From Bedellia somnulentella (taxonomy: Eukaryota; Arthropoda; Insecta; Lepidoptera; Bedelliidae), in the NCBI GenBank assembly GCA_963576735.1, contig OY755183.1:12171213-12235212 (forward strand): a stretch of 64,000 nucleotides of DNA, read 5' to 3'. The translations under genes and the position numbers were made by a program. The notes below the pieces were generated by a model. That model searched no databases. It saw only the letters and a list, made by a program, of their open reading frames with translations, and was not told where the DNA came from. The first letter of the stretch is position 1, and every line of letters starts with the position of its first letter. Positions 46,786 to 57,721 of this stretch are shown one piece after another.

Positions 46786-47394
46786 AAAAATGACGGGTAG
46801 TTGTTTGTATAGCTGAAAGAATAGCAACGAAAAGATAGAAAGAGACCAATAGATACTATTTCACTTAGTTATGGCATAGTTTATATCACCATAGCCACAG
46901 ATTATTAACCATAGCATAGATATCAGCTTAGCAAGTGGTGCGGGATTGCAATCCCGCATATTCAGGAAGAGAATACTTGGTTGAAGCAATAAGTGATGAT
47001 AATATTTTGATATCATAAATGACCAAATTTTGGTAGACACCATTCATTTCAGTCTATTACATGTACAGTCTATCACAACCAAAATATTGATTTAGTAATG
47101 ACTAATGATCAATTTGAGCAAGTTTTACAATTTCATACAATTCAATGTTCAATAACAGCTGTGTATTGAATCGGATTTTATTATGGAAAGAAAATTCCTA
47201 CACCTAACCCTAATTCTTATATGAAAGTTACTTAAGTGTGATAAAAAAAGTTTTATCCGTAATTGACACCAAACACGCGCGGAGTCGCGATAATTTAGAG
47301 CTGAAATAGGTGTTATATTTTCTGAAGCATTGAATGAATCCTTAACTTTACGTAAACATATACTATTACCTAAAGTCACAGTTAAAACAAACTG
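46786..47394. other. AT-rich intergenic DNA
   Basis: Nothing recognised. Confidence 0.4.
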
Positions 47395-47570
47395 GGGAAG
47401 CCAGAACTTGTAAACTTACAATCTCTGTTACAGCACCCTCAGCCGCTTTTTAAAGTTAAAAACGTAAATAAAATAGGCAAATAGCTTATCGTTCGTAATG
47501 AGTTTGTAAATATATCATCAAATAATCACTTAAAGAGCTTCAAACCCCTAGTCGCCTCTTAGGACACCAG
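47395..47570 (-). repeat. (TATG)n retroposon, very old
   Basis: 'ccctcagccgctttttaaag', 'aatcacttaaagagcttcaa', 'tagtcgcctcttaggacacc'. Confidence 0.55.
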
Positions 47571-47573
47571 CCC

Positions 47574-47706
47574 GGCTAGTACGAGCGGTGATGAAACTAG
47601 TTATCGCGTGGGATAAAGCAGCCATCTCTTACGCACTTACTTAGTATCACATACTGCCATCTCATTCTAACCGTTATCGTGTCGATAAAATAGCGCTCGT
47701 GCTTGC
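47574..47706. mobile_element. MITE, second copy
   Basis: Nearly identical to 41015-41150 in its interior, with only a few changes. The left end is more worn ('ggctagtacgagc') than the right (GCTCGTGCTTGC). It lies directly against the old retroposon at 47395. Confidence 0.85.
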
Positions 47707-48865
47707 TGCAAGAATAGATGGGATATTGTTGTTCTCAGTCGACTCGACATTGCTATGATTGCCACTACCTCTGTAACCACCAAAGTGTGTCCTCGGTGGA
47801 TCAAATACATTGAAATTCCAGTTAACCGCACGCCAAATCTAGCAAGCAAAATTAATTTTATATGATGTGCCAGTGAATATGGATGGTCTTTGCCTCTCCC
47901 TATTTTTAAGATATAGATAAAATGTTAGATGAATAGATACGCTGGTAACTCATTAAATTATTGTATTTAAAAATTCACTAAATAAACATAATCTACAACG
48001 ATGACGTCATACCATGATCATGAAACAAAACTCAACAACTATTGACAAAAGCGATTTCAAACGGAATTGAACCATTTGAACCATATTTATACGGAATGCA
48101 GAATGAAAAATAATTAAATTCAAACTTAACGATCAAGTTGTATACTCCTAATAGTGTGTGATAGGAGATAGGCCTTACCTACTTTGTACAAATACACTGT
48201 CAGATGAGTAACTACAACTCGGCCATGTGGATTACATGGCCATTATTTAATTAAGCATATTTTTTACTTCTAAATATGCTAAAAATAAAGTAGTACGCAT
48301 GTGACAAGTATTATTTACTAATGAGTGTTAAGCTGACATAAAATTCAGCATGGTCCGTTCTCACACATATTTTACTCGTTTGAGGCTAAATCAAAACAAA
48401 TTCAATGTTTCCTCAATCAATAACAAACGATTGCACTTTAATTGATGAATCATATCCTTTACGTCTACGTAGGTATTGAGACACTAACGTACGTGAATCA
48501 TTCATTCATGATATTTTGTTTAACTTATGTTATGCTTCGGTTCAAGAAAATGATTTTTACTTGACTGATATACATTGTTAGTTAGAATGTGCTCGGTTTA
48601 TCTGTTTTCAATGGTTATGAAATTGAGAACGATGACGTATCGATTCTGACTAGATCTGATTTATTTAGTCTTTATTGTTTGAATTTTGATAAATTTGGGA
48701 TTGTCTTGTTTTGGTTCACCTAAAGGTTACCCAGTGGTCATTATGAGCAATAATCAGATCCGTAGAAGAAGTAGTAAAACTGAAATAGCAATGATCAAGG
48801 CACATTGCACAAATTAACAATAGCGTATAGGGCTCGGAGCTTTAAAACTGTGGTGTGTGTTTTAA
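47707..48865. other. AT-rich intergenic DNA
   Basis: No gene. A short inverted piece of the 23293-type SINE lies at about 48158-48230. Confidence 0.4.
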
Positions 48866-49060
48866 CCGACTCCAAAAAGGAGTGTTCTCAATTCTACCTT
48901 TTTTATGTTTGTAAGCCGATTAATTCACTATTTATGAATCGATTTTGATTATTATTTTTTCATTAGAAAGAAGATATTCCCGGAATGGTACCTTGATGAG
49001 GATATCAGGGTCTGATAATGGGATCCTGGAGAAATCGAGAGGAACCCTTAAATTTTATAG
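48866..49060 (+). repeat. 'ACCGACT' repeat fragment
   Basis: 'ttaaccgactccaaaaagg', 'agccgattaattcactattt' and 'atcagggtctgataatggga'. Related pieces are at 55770, 56196, 56573 and 58665. Confidence 0.5.
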
Positions 49061-49149
49061 GCACATGTACCGTGGTTTACATATTTTCTGAAGTTATATT
49101 GGCATTTGCTTCTGGAAATCATAATGTTATGCTGCTGAGCTGATAAAAA

Positions 49150-49410
49150 TAATAAAATAAATAAAATAAAATAATCATTTATTTCAAAATAAAAAGATAA
49201 ATCTTTGTTTTTTGAACGTCAAAATTTTAAATTAATACTAAGTTTACTTCGGATTCGGAAGGTGTTTTGTTGAGAGAAGAACCCGTAAGAAACTCGTCAA
49301 CACACATCTTTTTTTAACGTCCATTACAATTTTGGTGTTAGCCCGGAAACATCCTGCACAGAGCCCTGATGACACCAAGCCACTTCATCATTAATGTAAA
49401 AAAAAAAAAA
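49150..49410 (-). mobile_element. CR1-like LINE, isolated 3' end
   Basis: On the plus strand: a tail-like AAATA run, then 'tttgaacgtcaaaattttaa', 'cggaaggtgttttgttgag'. The same order recurs at 49414-49560 as the 3' untranslated region of the LINE copy beside it. Confidence 0.65.
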
Positions 49411-49413
49411 AAA

Positions 49414-50500
49414 GTCAAAAAGTTTATTTTTCAAAATAAAGTTAAATACTAACATTTTTTGAACGTCAAAGTTTTAAATTAATCGTTAATCCGTTGCTTC
49501 GGAAGGTGTTCGTAAAGAGAAGAAGCAACAAAGAAACTCTTTACATTCACATTTTTTCATTTTTTCAAAATATGGTTTGTACAATTTCAGTTTATAAACA
49601 TGTTTTTACTTTACAAAAGATTTTCTAAGCGACCAAACCAAACGCTAGTTTGACATAATTAAAATAAATTGTCCATCACAAAAACCAATCACATAACGTG
49701 AGAAGAAAAATCCTCACCAGACAATTATTCCTAGGAATAACGAGGGAAGATTTATAGCTTTACGGACATGGTCATGTGCGCGTTGGGTCCTTGTCGTTTA
49801 AAAAATCTTGAACACTGTAGTAAGATTTCTTTAAAAGCATGGCTTTAATTGCCTTTTTAAAAGATGCCACAGGCAATTCCAATATGTCAGAAGGGAGTTT
49901 ATTGAACATTTTGAGGGATAGTCCCATAAAGGAGTTACTTACTTTATTAAGTCTCCACTTCGGTACGTTAAGTTTCTCCTTATTCCGAGTGTTAACAGTA
50001 TGCCTATCACTAACTTTACTAAATTGGCCTATATTCTTTTTGGCATACATTAAATTCTCAAATATGTATTGGCAAGGGACAGTTAAAATGCCAATATCTT
50101 TAAATTTTTCGCGCAACGAATACCTCGACCTTAACATGTAAATAGATCGGATAGCTCGCTTTTGTAAGACAAAAACTTTATGAACATCAGCCGCTTTACC
50201 CCATAATAAAATACCGTACGACATAATACTATGAAAATAACTGAAATAAACAATGCGAGCTGTTTCTATGTCTGCTATTTCTCTAATCTTACGCACGGCA
50301 TACGCTGCTGAGCTCAGCCTTTTAGAAAGTGTTAGTATATGGGGTCCCCATTGCAACTTAGAATCGATTATTATCCCTAGGAATTTTGTCTCTTTCACTA
50401 ATTCTACTTTTTCACTGTCAATAACAATATTGGCGTCAACTTGCCTAACATTCGGTAAAGTAAATTTAATACATTTAGTTTTTTAGTAATCATTGACATT
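49414..50500 (-). mobile_element. CR1-like LINE, 5'-truncated second copy
   Basis: The minus-strand frame at 49772-50398 encodes 208 residues, KETKFLGIIIDSKLQWGPHI to FLNDKDPTRT. This is the region just after the reverse transcriptase palm to the end of ORF2. The frame opens upstream as KTKCIKFTLPNVRQVDANIV, so the copy begins at about 50490. The protein differs from the matching part of the main copy at many positions, so it is another subfamily member. The 3' untranslated region runs to about 49414. Confidence 0.85.
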
Positions 50501-53379
50501 GTAATAGGCTTTCGAACTAAGACTTTGAATTTTGTTTCTGTTAAATTTAAAATGTCCTCAGGTATTTTATTATACATTTTTACGCATAACCCCATGAAAG
50601 ATGTATTTACTTTTGACAATCTGTATTTTGGTACTGATATTTTATTGTTGTCTCTCAGGTTTCGAATATGTCTGTCACAATTTTTCACAAAAGAGGCCTG
50701 ATTCTTTCTTACATACATAATATTTTCATAAATATATTGACATGGCAGTGTCATTATATTTATTGTTTTAAACAATTCCCTCAGGGAATCTCGGGATCTC
50801 AAATTGTATATAGCTCTTATTGCTCTCTTTTGGAGAATAAATATGGAACCAACATCAGCTGCTCTGCCCCAGAGTAAAATACCGTAAGACATTACACTAT
50901 GAAAATAGCTGTAATAAACTAATCGAGCTGTCTGTACATCTGTCAAATGTCTTATTTTCCTAACGGCATATGCAGCACTACTTAGCCTGCCAGCTAGTGA
51001 GCTAATGTGGGGTCCCCATTGGAGCTTGGAGTCCAGAGTTATCCCTAAGAAAACTGTGTCATCCGAAAATACTAACTTTTCATTATTTAAAACTATTTCG
51101 TTATCAACGCACCTAACATTAGGTAATACAAATTTAATGCATTTGGTTTTTTTACCATTCAGTACAAGATTATTGGAAGCAAACCATGTTTGAATCTGTG
51201 AAACCGTGTTATTCACCTCGTCAATATTCTGATTATTTCTTTCAACGTCAAATACTAAAGAAGTATCATCAGCAAATAACACTATCTCGGACATTTTCTC
51301 GACCATGAACGGCAAATCATTAATATAAACTAAAAATAAAAATGGGCCCAAAATAGAACCCTGCGGAACACCCATTTTTACATGAGTTCCAGGTGATATT
51401 GCATTATTGATTTGCACTTTCTGTATCCGATCCGAAAAGTAAGACTTTATTAATTTAAGTGCGTCACCTTGTATGCCATAATGTTCTAATTTAATAAAAA
51501 GGATTTCATGATCTGCACAATCAAATGCCTTCGTAAGATCGCAAAACAAACCAATAGCATCATTTTTGCGTTCCCACGAATCAAAAATGTGTTTCATTAA
51601 GGCAACGCCTGCATCGGTGGTAGAGCGGCCCTTCGTAAAGCCAAATTGTTTTGGATGAAACAATTTGTTTGAAGCGAAATGCAAAAGCATTTGATTGAAC
51701 ATTAGTTTTTCGAAAATTTTACTTAAGACTGGCAGAATTGATATGGGTCTATAACCATCAGGACTAATTTTATCTCCTCCGGATTTAAGAAGAGGTACAA
51801 TTTTACTATGTTTCATGAGATTTGGAAAGATTTTATTTCTTATACATTCATTAAATATGTCTGCTAAATATGGAGACAAAGTTACAATAAAATTATGGCA
51901 AACTTTCACTGACATACCCCAAATGTCTTCAGAACTTTTTAGTTTAAATGATTTAAAACATTTTTCGATATCTGTAGGGCTGACATCTTTAAAACAAAAC
52001 AAAGTTTCGCACCTATCAACATTTTGTTGTAACAAGTGTTGAGCTTTTATGACCGATGTGTTTAAATATTCAGTTGTTTTTGATGGTATGTCAGTAAAAT
52101 ATTTTTCAAAAATACAAGCGATTTCCTCATTAGAGGTAGTCAGACCTTTATCAGATCGAACACAGAACTCCTGATCACATGGTTTACCTCGGCCTGTTTG
52201 GGTGTTGATAATATTCCACACTGTTTTAACTTTATTATCGGATGTTCGGATACGTCGGCTTAGGTATCTGGCTTTAGCCTCTTTACATACTTTATTAAAT
52301 ATTTTTGAGTATTTTTTTACATATTCACTCAATTCATTATTATTACTATAAGCTTTTTGATCATATAAATCGAAGAGTTTTTCTCTTGATCTATAAATAC
52401 TTGGTGTTGCCCACTCACAAAACTTAAATTTACTGGTAATAGTTAAATTTTTTACATTGAAAATTTCATTAAACTCATTTATCAGAACATTATAAAAGAT
52501 ATCATAGCTAGTATCTGAGTTTTTATTAATTGTAAATGTAGGCAACTTAGAGCTTATTATATTTATATATTTTTCTACTTTACTAGCAGTAATATGCCTT
52601 TTTTTAATAACAATTTTTGGTTCTGGTATCTCTAGAGGAAAGCTAACAAAAAGGCCGCTGTGATCAGACTTTAGTTTATTTATAACACTTTTACTTGAAA
52701 AATCTGCATTAGTAAATACATTATCTAAGCATGTTTTGATTCTAGTCGGTTCCAAGAATAAATTTTCTAAATTGAACGATTGGAATAAACTCATCAACCG
52801 TGTTTTAAGATAACTGTCTTGTAGGAGATCCACATTGAAGTCTCCACATATTATTATACGTTTTTTATTCCTGAAAACTTTGCTTAATACATCTTCCATT
52901 ACATTTTCGAATTTATCATAATTTTGGTTATAAGGGGGTCGATACACACATACTAAGAAATAGTTTTTTAACTCTATGCAGGATAATTCCACGACTTGCT
53001 CAACGCTTAACTTTACAATATCATTACGAATTTTTGATTTAATATTATTTTTTAAAAATATAGCGGAGCCACCACAGGCTTTAGAATTGCGGCAGTAGTT
53101 GCTAGCTAAATAATAGTTTTCAAAACCAAATATGAGTTCGCAATTCTTAAGCCAGTGTTCAGTAACACATAAACAATCTATTTCATATTTTTCCAAAAAC
53201 AGTTCTATTTCTAATTCTTTACAAGAAAACCCCTGAGTATTTTGACATACAAGTTTAAACTGGGAGACTCCTTGTAAAGTATTCTTTTTATTAATATTGC
53301 CAGAAGAACCTCCTTCCTTGTTTACAATATTGATGTTAGGTGACGACTTAAGGACGACAGGAGGCTCTTCCATTGTCAC
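50404..53379 (-). CDS. CR1-like LINE ORF2: endonuclease and reverse transcriptase
   Basis: Encodes the enzyme that nicks DNA and copies the element's RNA at the cut. The first codon of the open frame is GTG; the first ATG is at 53373. Residues of about 42-250 form an APE-type endonuclease with N47, E75, the YRPP motif (146-149), D180/N182 and the SDHS motif (D239, H240), all catalytic positions kept. The reverse transcriptase has GVPQGSILGP (motif B) and FADDTSLVF with D704-D705. The frame starts 8 bases after the ORF1 stop. Near the end a one-base shift falls in what should read as 'RKAYYNVNDY'. After about 50500 the frame runs into the second copy and its last 27 residues are out-of-frame noise. 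The body is intact, so the insertion is fairly recent. Confidence 0.9.
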   Translation of the reverse strand: MTMEEPPVVLKSSPNINIVNKEGGSSGNINKKNTLQGVSQFKLVCQNTQGFSCKELEIELFLEKYEIDCLCVTEHWLKNCELIFGFENYYLASNYCRNSKACGGSAIFLKNNIKSKIRNDIVKLSVEQVVELSCIELKNYFLVCVYRPPYNQNYDKFENVMEDVLSKVFRNKKRIIICGDFNVDLLQDSYLKTRLMSLFQSFNLENLFLEPTRIKTCLDNVFTNADFSSKSVINKLKSDHSGLFVSFPLEIPEPKIVIKKRHITASKVEKYINIISSKLPTFTINKNSDTSYDIFYNVLINEFNEIFNVKNLTITSKFKFCEWATPSIYRSREKLFDLYDQKAYSNNNELSEYVKKYSKIFNKVCKEAKARYLSRRIRTSDNKVKTVWNIINTQTGRGKPCDQEFCVRSDKGLTTSNEEIACIFEKYFTDIPSKTTEYLNTSVIKAQHLLQQNVDRCETLFCFKDVSPTDIEKCFKSFKLKSSEDIWGMSVKVCHNFIVTLSPYLADIFNECIRNKIFPNLMKHSKIVPLLKSGGDKISPDGYRPISILPVLSKIFEKLMFNQMLLHFASNKLFHPKQFGFTKGRSTTDAGVALMKHIFDSWERKNDAIGLFCDLTKAFDCADHEILFIKLEHYGIQGDALKLIKSYFSDRIQKVQINNAISPGTHVKMGVPQGSILGPFLFLVYINDLPFMVEKMSEIVLFADDTSLVFDVERNNQNIDEVNNTVSQIQTWFASNNLVLNGKKTKCIKFVLPNVRCVDNEIVLNNEKLVFSDDTVFLGITLDSKLQWGPHISSLAGRLSSAAYAVRKIRHLTDVQTARLVYYSYFHSVMSYGILLWGRAADVGSIFILQKRAIRAIYNLRSRDSLRELFKTINIMTLPCQYIYENIMYVRKNQASFVKNCDRHIRNLRDNNKISVPKYRLSKVNTSFMGLCVKMYNKIPEDILNLTETKFKVLVRKPITMSMITKKLNVLNLLYRMLGKLTPILLLTVKK

Positions 53380-53381
53380 TC

Positions 53382-54713
53382 TTAAAAGTTTAAATTATGG
53401 TTTCCACCATCGCATACTAGAAGTAAGTTTCCCCTTATATTAAATATATGGGGGTCAGATATATTATATGCTAATAATTTAGCAATGTTCCGCTTTTGAT
53501 TTAAGGGTATGTATACAGTACCCAGTCGAGAATTTGAATAAGGTAAAAACTTATTCAAATCCAAACAAAACAAATTGTCGCTTTGACAACATGTCACGTG
53601 ACATATTAAATTATTCATAATATGAATATTGTCATTCTGCTTCATATTAAGTAAGTATGGAAAGGTACAAAATATAAATTTACATTTATATATTTTTTGT
53701 ATTTCCAAAAGTTTATTTATACTTTTATTTAATAAATACTTATTTAATCCTATACTATTGCCGACCAGTACGACAATCGTTGTATATTCGTCATAAGTGC
53801 CTAATAATATTCGTTCTACTATATAATTAAAGTTCGCACCCGTATAGCAATGGTTAATGACCTGTTGATTAAGATACTTATTTAGTATTTCGCCAAAACC
53901 TACGGCCATGCCGTCCGAAAATACTAATGTTCTGTTTGCCGGCGGCGGCGTGCTAACAGTTGGTAATGTAATCCCATTACTTGGTTGGGGTGACTGAGAT
54001 ATAACGCTATTTGAGGAAATATGACTATTCAGAGTAGCCGTCTCTTTGTCTATAAGACTGCCGATATGTTTGTATCTTAAATGCAGATCTTCCTGACTAA
54101 CAATCAGCTCACTCAGTTTATCATTCAAACTATCTATTTGGTTTAGTAAATCAATTTTTCTGTAAGACTTGTTTATGAATTTTATACTATTTTTCATACT
54201 TATAAGACTTTTGTTTGTGTTGTATATACGTTTTTTAACTAATTTATATTTTTTACACTGTTTACGACTGAAAGTTTTTGAATATTTAAAAGAGGTCATA
54301 GAAGATAATGATTCTGCCTCAAGTTCGGCACATAAAGAAACTGCGTGAGAGTCTTCGTGAATATTCTTTATTCTATGGAATTCCGCCAATTGAGCGTGTG
54401 CCTCTGCCAACTGCTCATTCAGAATATGAATTCGCTCTAAAGCTACTTCATGCTTTGCGCACTGATCCTCATGCTTTAATATTAATATCTGCTGGTTTTC
54501 TAATTCCACTTGAGAAATGTCGTAAGATTCACGAAGCAACACAATTTTTTCTAAAAGATTACTATTTTTCAACTTTAAATTACGAATAGCTAAAACGTTT
54601 TCGTCCCGTTCTTCTAAAAGCCTATTTTTTAATTGTTCTGCATCATTTAACTCTCTTTTTAATTTTTCATATTTTTGTTCGGCAGCCATTCTACGAGTTG
54701 TAATCGAGTCCAT
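53382..54713 (-). CDS. CR1-like LINE ORF1: coiled coil plus SGNH-like domain
   Basis: 443 residues from an ATG at 54713. Residues of about 10-140 are heptad-rich and charged, a long coiled coil likely to trimerise. From about residue 260 comes an SGNH-hydrolase-like fold: TLVFSDGMAVGFGEI (block I, with SDG in place of GDS) and TTIVVLVGNSIGLN (block III with GN). CR1-type ORF1 proteins often carry such an esterase-like domain, which is the main reason for the CR1-like call. It binds element RNA in family models; the esterase role is unclear. No zinc knuckle seen. Confidence 0.8.
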   Translation of the reverse strand: MDSITTRRMAAEQKYEKLKRELNDAEQLKNRLLEERDENVLAIRNLKLKNSNLLEKIVLLRESYDISQVELENQQILILKHEDQCAKHEVALERIHILNEQLAEAHAQLAEFHRIKNIHEDSHAVSLCAELEAESLSSMTSFKYSKTFSRKQCKKYKLVKKRIYNTNKSLISMKNSIKFINKSYRKIDLLNQIDSLNDKLSELIVSQEDLHLRYKHIGSLIDKETATLNSHISSNSVISQSPQPSNGITLPTVSTPPPANRTLVFSDGMAVGFGEILNKYLNQQVINHCYTGANFNYIVERILLGTYDEYTTIVVLVGNSIGLNKYLLNKSINKLLEIQKIYKCKFIFCTFPYLLNMKQNDNIHIMNNLICHVTCCQSDNLFCLDLNKFLPYSNSRLGTVYIPLNQKRNIAKLLAYNISDPHIFNIRGNLLLVCDGGNHNLNF

Positions 54714-55502
54714 TTTACGAAACGAACAGTCTTAATATTATATACTAGTTTAAAGCGTTACTATAGCGAACGATAATCCTAATACTAAAATATTTCAATC
54801 CACACAAGCGCCTACTTACAACAAAGATATAAAGTTATTATTTATCGTTTGTTTTCTATTAACTAAACAATATAATCATAAATGTAACACTCAAAATATG
54901 ACACCGAGTGTTATCACTACCTTAATTTATTTTTAAATATTAACGTTTTACTATTTATTATATCCTTTACGACAAACAATTTGTACTCACAAATTCTAAT
55001 AAGTACCTAATATTATAATAAGTGAAGGAATGCGATTAAATAGCTCAGTAGAAAAAGATTTTATATGATAAATTCACTTAATATAAAGAAAAGAAAAGTA
55101 TATATAATTATAAACTATAATAATTAATAACGGGAATCGAACCCGTGTTTGAAAGATAGTAAGTAATAAGAAACCAGCTATTTGTCTCACTCTTACTTAG
55201 TTGAAGCGGTGATCAAATGAAGACCGTTGTTTTATAACTAATATAGGATTTTTATTAAATTGAAATACCTATTATTGTTCAAAAATACATAAATTTACTT
55301 AGCTGGTTTACTCGGCAAGGGTTCTCCTATCTAGCGATGTTTTCCTTTGTTTGGTTTCAGCCGTTAAAACGTCACAAACTTTAATCACTTATTTTGTCAC
55401 ATTCACTTAATAACTGATAATGGAAGGTGTAGTTCCTCAATCACTAGGAGTTAGGAAATAGTTCTTTCAACATTCTATATACCTAGATTTATATTCCTCT
55501 TT
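54714..55502. other. LINE 5' region and AT-rich flank
   Basis: The 5' end of the LINE is not marked by any visible signal. 'cgggaatcgaacccgtg' at 55131-55147 looks like a minus-strand tRNA B box, probably a SINE scrap. Confidence 0.4.
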
Positions 55503-55675
55503 AGGGTATTGGGGCTTTTCATTGGATTTTTGGGCGATGCGGTTGGAAACCCATCGCCAAAAACCTTTATTTTACGATCTTTTCCTAACTCAACTTCCAA
55601 AAGTGGCTGAGGAATTTATAATTCCTTAGCTCTGGTTACCCCTTCTAGGGAATTATAGCCGTAAGTATATGTATG
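55503..55675 (+). repeat. (TATG)n retroposon, 5'-truncated, 14-base duplication
   Basis: Starts inside the element at 'agggtattggggcttttc', ends 'gtatatgtatg', flanked by TTATATTCCTCTTT (55489-55502, 55676-55689). Confidence 0.95.
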
Positions 55676-55769
55676 TTATATTCCTCTTTGTAGCTTTTAT
55701 GAAGGGAAGTAAAGGTTCACTAAACATTTCTTTTGTTAAGTTATTGTTACCGAGAAAGTACTATGAGAC

Positions 55770-55815
55770 CAGGATCTGATGATGGCATTCCAGGAAATCG
55801 AGGGGACTGTCGAAA
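55770..55815 (+). repeat. 'ACCGACT' repeat fragment
   Basis: 'gaccaggatctgatgatggc' and 'ccaggaaatcgaggggac' parallel the end of the 48866 copy. Confidence 0.45.
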
Positions 55816-55829
55816 CTCACAATCATGTG

Positions 55830-55985
55830 ACAGTGTATTTGTTCAAAACGCCGATAGGCCTGCCCTGTATAACGTGAGAACAGTTGACAATGTCACGTGA
55901 TGTCCGGAAGTATTAGTTCCTCTACTTACCCCTTCGGGGTTATTCGGCGTGAACGTTTGAGTCTTTTTTGAGTCAAGATGTAGAA
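55830..55985 (+). repeat. tRNA-derived SINE, 3' half
   Basis: 'gtgacagtgtatttgttcaa', 'tgacaatgtcacgtgatgtc', 'tattcggcgtgaacgtttga'. Confidence 0.75.
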
Positions 55986-56449
55986 TTGGCGCCTTTCGAG
56001 GGATTTCAAGCACAATGTAAAGTTACATATGGTTGAGCCTATTTAGTACTGTGCAATATGTCAAAATCTTCAATTCGTACTATAATAGAAATACCAGAAA
56101 TAATACGAAGAATAATACAGTTACCGTCGCTCCCTCATCCGAGAGGCATCTTTGCCAGGTCTACCCATCTTTAACTCGTAAAATGAAATGATTTTTAACA
56201 AAAAAGAAACCGACTTCAAACTTGAAAAAACAACCGAAAATAAACAATCAAGTACTAAAAGGTAAGAAATAAGTTTTTTAATTAAATATGAGTACCTACT
56301 GTGATTTTAGGAATTTCTTTATTCCAAACGCGTCAGTTCAACCTACCTAAATCTTAAAATTCTCTTTAATTAATTTTTGAGTCGGTGCCAGTCAAACAAA
56401 ACTAAATTCACCCTACTATCTATCTCTGACTATTACAATCTAGACAATA

Positions 56450-56451
<2 letters not shown>

Positions 56452-56498
<47 letters not shown>

Positions 56499-56525
56499 GG
56501 CAAATATATATATATATATATATTT
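56452..56525. repeat. (TA)n microsatellite
   Basis: Two TA arrays separated by CGGCAA. Confidence 0.95.
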
Positions 56526-56565
56526 ATAGAATTATAGGCGTGAGTATACGTATGTATGTATGTAT
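56524..56565 (+). repeat. (TATG)n-type 3' end scrap
   Basis: 'atagaattataggcgtgag' then 'tatacgtatgtatgtatg'. Only the shared 3' end is kept. Confidence 0.7.
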
Positions 56566-56872
56566 ATATAGGCTGGCACTGACTCACAAATTAATTTAAG
56601 AGAATTTTAAGATTTACTTAGGTTGAACTGACGCGTGTGGAATAAAGAAATTCCAAAGCTATTAATCACAGTACTCATGTTTAATTAAAAAACTTATTTC
56701 TTACTTTTTAGTATTTGATTGTTTCTTTTCGGTTGTTTTTTCAACTTTGAAGTCGGTTTTCTTTCTGTTAAAAATTATAAATGAGTGTGTTGTAGAGATA
56801 TGGGATGGGGAAACGTCCAGAAGTAGAAGTCTATTGACTGATGATGGTGATGAAAGTGGAATATTAAATAAA

Positions 56873-56960
56873 TTGATAGCTCAGTGGATAATCCAGCGCT
56901 TCCCATATAGGACATGTGAGTTCGAATCCAGAGTCAAGCTCACGTGTCACATTGTGTGGT
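56873..56960 (+). repeat. tRNA-like SINE head
   Basis: A box 'tagctcagtggataatcc' and B box 'gagttcgaatccagagtc', with no matching acceptor stem. Probably a SINE start, not a tRNA gene. Confidence 0.5.
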
Positions 56961-57579
56961 AAATTTATCAGAACAAATTAGTGGCCATACAATTTATTTT
57001 TAAGTTGTTGTAGACGAGCATTTGCATTACATACTACTCGTACATCAATATTTATAAATAATTAAATAATTAGAGAAACTAAATTATATTTAAATTTATT
57101 AAAATATAATTTAAAGAATGAAATACCTTAAAATATTTTATTTCATTTTCACGGGCTCTATTTTAATTCTCGATTATATTCAGAACAACATCCAAGGTCG
57201 ACGAAGCAGTTAAACAGTTGCTACTTCTGTAGACCAACAACTATAAAAAATATTGTTTTAGAAACAATAGGTACAACAATAACTCACTGGATTCGTTTGA
57301 AATAAGCCATAACATATTTAATCGCTGTTTTTTTTAAAAGAATTGTTGTTGGCGTTCATATATGAGACTGTTCAAATTCTAACGCAATAATAAAAAAACT
57401 AATCTGAGTTTATTTGTTTAGCTGTATCTGTATAGCTTTATTTAAACAGATATGTTTGTTATGTAAATTTTATGTACCAAATTATTTTTACTCTATTATA
57501 AATAATTGAATGTAATCCATTTGGTGATGTTACGAATACAAGAACTAGACCCAATTCCACTAATAAAAAAACATTAATA
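56961..57579. other. AT-rich intergenic DNA
   Basis: Nothing recognised. Confidence 0.4.
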
Positions 57580-57714
57580 TAAATCTTTAACTTTATTAAG
57601 AAACACAAGTTACATACATAGTTATACGTTTCATAAGCACCAACATTTATGAGCAGTGGAGAAAACTTAGTTGATTAATAACACTAATTATATGAAGCTG
57701 GGGCGGTCCGCTAG
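57580..57714 (+). mobile_element. Helitron-like 3' end fragment
   Basis: Ends 'gaagctggggcggtccgctag' in shortened form (GGGGCGGTCCGCTAG) before a T at 57715. The left limit is uncertain and no start motif was found. Confidence 0.5.
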
Positions 57715-57721
57715 TTAAATC

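Larger units (their letters stand above)
56196..56766. mobile_element. Inverted repeat with about 200-base arms
   Basis: The left arm 56196-56397 ('gaaaccgacttcaaacttg', 'aacgcgtcagttcaacctac') is the inverse of 56573-56766 ('taggttgaactgacgcgtg', 'caactttgaagtcggttttc'). The loop holds a TA microsatellite and a retroposon scrap. Confidence 0.85.

Noticed and set aside
50141..50486. C-terminal 27 residues of the LINE ORF2 as real protein
   Set aside because: They are read out of frame across the joint into the second copy, whose own frame there matches the ORF2 sequence KTKCIKF.
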